DNA from: an uncultured Selenomonadales bacterium
GTDB lineage: Bacteria > Bacillota > Clostridia > Christensenellales > QALW01
Reading direction: 5' to 3'
Length of the DNA stretch: 64,000 bases
NCBI GenBank assembly: GCA_905200615.1
Contig: CAJKLB010000008.1
Coordinates: 9,611 to 73,610 of the forward strand
The notes beneath the pieces were generated by a model. It saw nothing but the letters and a program-made list of their open reading frames with translations, was not told the DNA's origin and made no database searches. Shown here piece after piece: positions 62,074-64,000 of the stretch (the stretch's first letter is position 1; each line of letters starts with the position of its first letter). Made by a program: the position numbers and the translations under genes.

Positions 62074-63921
62074 TTATTTATTTTTGGTAGCTAATAAAAC
62101 CCAATCTTCATTGTCTGGTTTTTGGGGAAGTTCATAGGCAGGATGAATCCCCCATGTCGGATTTACCGTCGCTTCCAAAGAGATAGGAGTATATTCGCCA
62201 GTGCGTGGATTGAACCATTGTATAATATAGGAAGCATTTTCATCCATGCCCAACAATAATCCTGTCGCAGTAGATTGATTATAAAGATATACTACATAAA
62301 TTTCATTTCCTGCTGTAGCACAAGTATAAACGCCGCCATTTTTAGGTGCAAAATAGTTTTTATCATTAAAATCCGGTACTAAAGTCCACCAAGGTAAGTA
62401 AGAAAAGAAATTCTTCATATAACCCATCTGATACGCGGATTCAAATTCCACAGCTTCCGGCCATTTATATCTAGCCTTATCTTCCACAGTAATCGTTTCT
62501 AAACCGTCATTTGAATCCACATCCATATTATATGTACTCTTATACAGCCAAATATCTGATGCACCGTAACCATAGCCGAACATACCGCTTAAATAAGATA
62601 TCCATCCTTGTGCACGTGAACCAAAGTTCTTGGTCCACAGATAGCAATAGCGTCCTTCATAATTTACTGCGACTTTCGGGGAATTCCAGTAATCCTTAGC
62701 AACATTGCTGTCTGCCTGACTTTTGAGCGACGGACTCCATTGAGCTCCCCACCAATCATGACCGGTTCGTTCAGTAACATCAGGCAAAAGAAACACCGAG
62801 ATTCCGTTTCCGCTTATATTATTACCGGTTCCCGCACCGGTTACGGTAGTGGCGCCGGTATTCTCTTGGTGTCCGGTCAGTGGATGATTATAGGCGTCAT
62901 ACTTGTTGATAAATTCCGCAACCTTTACCCACGGATTGTTTAAAAAACTGTATTGACTTTGCTGAGGGTTCCTCTCAAAATAACAATCGTTATCGATTTC
63001 CTGGGCCAGCGTCCACATTACCGGATACGCGCCCCAGCGTGCTACCCAGTAACGGGAAATCTGTTCTAAATAAGCTTCATCCTCAAAAATATCTTTGGTC
63101 ATACTGCTGGAAAAAAAGAATTGGGCATTGGCATGAACCAATCCTTTTTCAGCAATATATTGGAAGTAACGATCGGCATCTTTGAACCCGGAAATATCGT
63201 TTGTATTTAATCCGTCAGCCATATTGAACTTTGCGCCCAATGGTTCACTTTGATAAACAGTAAAACCTTGAGAAACTCGTTTATCTACAATATATTTAAA
63301 ATGAGAATCTGTATCTAAATCTCCCGCAAACGGCCCCTTGGAATCGAATTCTTCGGCAAAGAGATTCCAATGGGTATCGCCGAGATAGAAGAACGGAGTG
63401 CCGTCGTCATATACAAAATATTTGCTTCCGTTGGTTTTTACAAATCCATGCTTGTAAATATCTAAATCACCTTTGTAAGTATTGGCACCGATGGTACCGG
63501 TAATGCCGTTTAAGGACTCATCGGTTGCACAAACGGTTTTGTAATCCCAAATACCGTATTCAGTAGGCGCAAAACGTACACAAAAAGATTTTCCGCCGTT
63601 AAAAAAGCAGGGGATGGTGAGAGTGGTCCCGGTAGAGCGATTTTCAAAAATTACATCCATTATTACGTCAAAAGCTTCTCCCTTAGCTGCGTTATATTTA
63701 TTTTGAGTTTCAAAGGAAAGTTCTTTTGCTATCCAAGTTTCCGTAAGGAAATCCACACTGGAAGGATCAATATCTTCCAAAACAGGGGGAGACGTTGCTG
63801 TTATGGTTTCAGGATTGGTATTTTTTATGCTTGATGACGTTTGCTGACAGGCTGTAAAACAAAAAAGGCAGCAAATACATAAAAATATATTTACAATATT
63901 GGTGAGAAAAGAATATTTCAT
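62074..63921 (-). CDS. DUF5060/DUF4038 lipoprotein, apiosidase-like glycosidase (paralogue B)
   Basis: 615 aa from ATG 63921, preferred over ATG 63927 because GAGG is spaced nine bases from it. Signal with lipobox FTAC (CCLFCFTAC). The domains are in the same order as in paralogue A: VIFENRSTGTTLTIPCFFNGG, FYLGDTHWNLFAEEF, DTDSHFKYIVDKRVSQGFTV, NYEGRYCYLW, GYGYGASDIWLYK. Long blocks are nearly identical between the two, others are quite different, so they are old duplicates. Candidate acids are E in LAQEID and NYEGR. The two genes are 138 bases apart on the same strand, with the promoter upstream of this one. Confidence 0.82.
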   Translation of the reverse strand: MKYSFLTNIVNIFLCICCLFCFTACQQTSSSIKNTNPETITATSPPVLEDIDPSSVDFLTETWIAKELSFETQNKYNAAKGEAFDVIMDVIFENRSTGTTLTIPCFFNGGKSFCVRFAPTEYGIWDYKTVCATDESLNGITGTIGANTYKGDLDIYKHGFVKTNGSKYFVYDDGTPFFYLGDTHWNLFAEEFDSKGPFAGDLDTDSHFKYIVDKRVSQGFTVYQSEPLGAKFNMADGLNTNDISGFKDADRYFQYIAEKGLVHANAQFFFSSSMTKDIFEDEAYLEQISRYWVARWGAYPVMWTLAQEIDNDCYFERNPQQSQYSFLNNPWVKVAEFINKYDAYNHPLTGHQENTGATTVTGAGTGNNISGNGISVFLLPDVTERTGHDWWGAQWSPSLKSQADSNVAKDYWNSPKVAVNYEGRYCYLWTKNFGSRAQGWISYLSGMFGYGYGASDIWLYKSTYNMDVDSNDGLETITVEDKARYKWPEAVEFESAYQMGYMKNFFSYLPWWTLVPDFNDKNYFAPKNGGVYTCATAGNEIYVVYLYNQSTATGLLLGMDENASYIIQWFNPRTGEYTPISLEATVNPTWGIHPAYELPQKPDNEDWVLLATKNK

Positions 63922-63957
63922 AAGCATATACCTCTAACAACCAAAAGAATTTATTTT

Positions 63958-63986
63958 ATTATAAAAAAATATAAAACAAATTGCAA
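63958..63986 (-). promoter_or_regulatory. Promoter of the DUF4038 lipoprotein paralogue B
   Basis: On the minus strand TTGCAA (63981-63986), 17 bases, TATAAT (63958-63963). Confidence 0.7.
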
Positions 63987-64000
63987 TAGGAGAATATAAT

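Overview
The window is chromosomal DNA of an endospore-forming member of the Bacillota, most probably class Clostridia. The evidence is a complete spoIIIAA-AH operon, spoIVA, an alpha/beta-type small acid-soluble spore protein, the ireB-ruvX-yrzB and dnaG-rpoD-trmK clusters in their usual order, consensus sigma-A promoters, strong AGGAGG ribosome binding sites and a moderately low GC content. The genus cannot be named from the sequence. A minimal SufCB pair for Fe-S assembly and an ECF-type biotin transporter with no biotin synthesis genes fit an anaerobic or host-associated lifestyle, but that is inference.

Layout. 1-4.9 kb: the 3' part of a short alaS, then a metallo-beta-lactamase-fold hydrolase, a GH78-like glycosidase and an acyl-ACP thioesterase, closely spaced or overlapping. 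5.2-9.2 kb (minus strand): spoIVA and two overlapping Gfo/Idh/MocA oxidoreductases. 9.3-17.1 kb (plus): a DUF1848 protein, an ABC exporter pair whose permease carries a long extracytoplasmic coiled coil, an Mrp-type ATPase, and birA-bioY behind a putative BirA operator. 17.2-25.7 kb: a lipoprotein, a decayed IS200-like transposase, tRNA-Lys, tRNA-Gly and tRNA-Trp, a GNAT-like protein, a DUF1540 peptide, a polytopic membrane protein, a cysteine desulfurase, a PRC-barrel protein and an AI-2E family membrane protein.

25.8-33.3 kb is a housekeeping block: ireB-ruvX-yrzB, then dgt-like, dnaG, rpoD, trmK, a Nif3-like gene, a zinc-ribbon gene and RNase P RNA. 33.3-37.9 kb is the spoIIIA operon. 38.0-46.4 kb holds rpmB and tRNA-Arg (minus strand), a two-component system followed by a SASP gene, an SH3-domain protein, a CapA-like protein, an unrecognised glycosidase-like protein and the minimal SufCB pair. 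46.5-58.1 kb holds a D-2-hydroxyacid dehydrogenase and a tightly coupled aromatic amino acid operon (aroF-tyrA-aroB-aroA-pheA-aroE/K fusion) continuing into an ECF S component and NAD synthetase, then gdhA with its own consensus promoter. 58.2-64 kb holds a divergent araC-type regulator/PIG-L deacetylase pair with overlapping -35 boxes, then two paralogous DUF5060/DUF4038 lipoproteins on the minus strand, probably glycan-active.

Functionally the window is mostly core metabolism and sporulation with patches of carbohydrate-related accessory genes. I found no CRISPR array, rRNA, prophage or intact insertion sequence. No clearly undescribed multi-gene system stands out. The best leads are the paired DUF4038 lipoproteins, the 633-residue glycosidase-like protein, the coiled-coil ABC permease, and the orphan S component in the aromatic operon.
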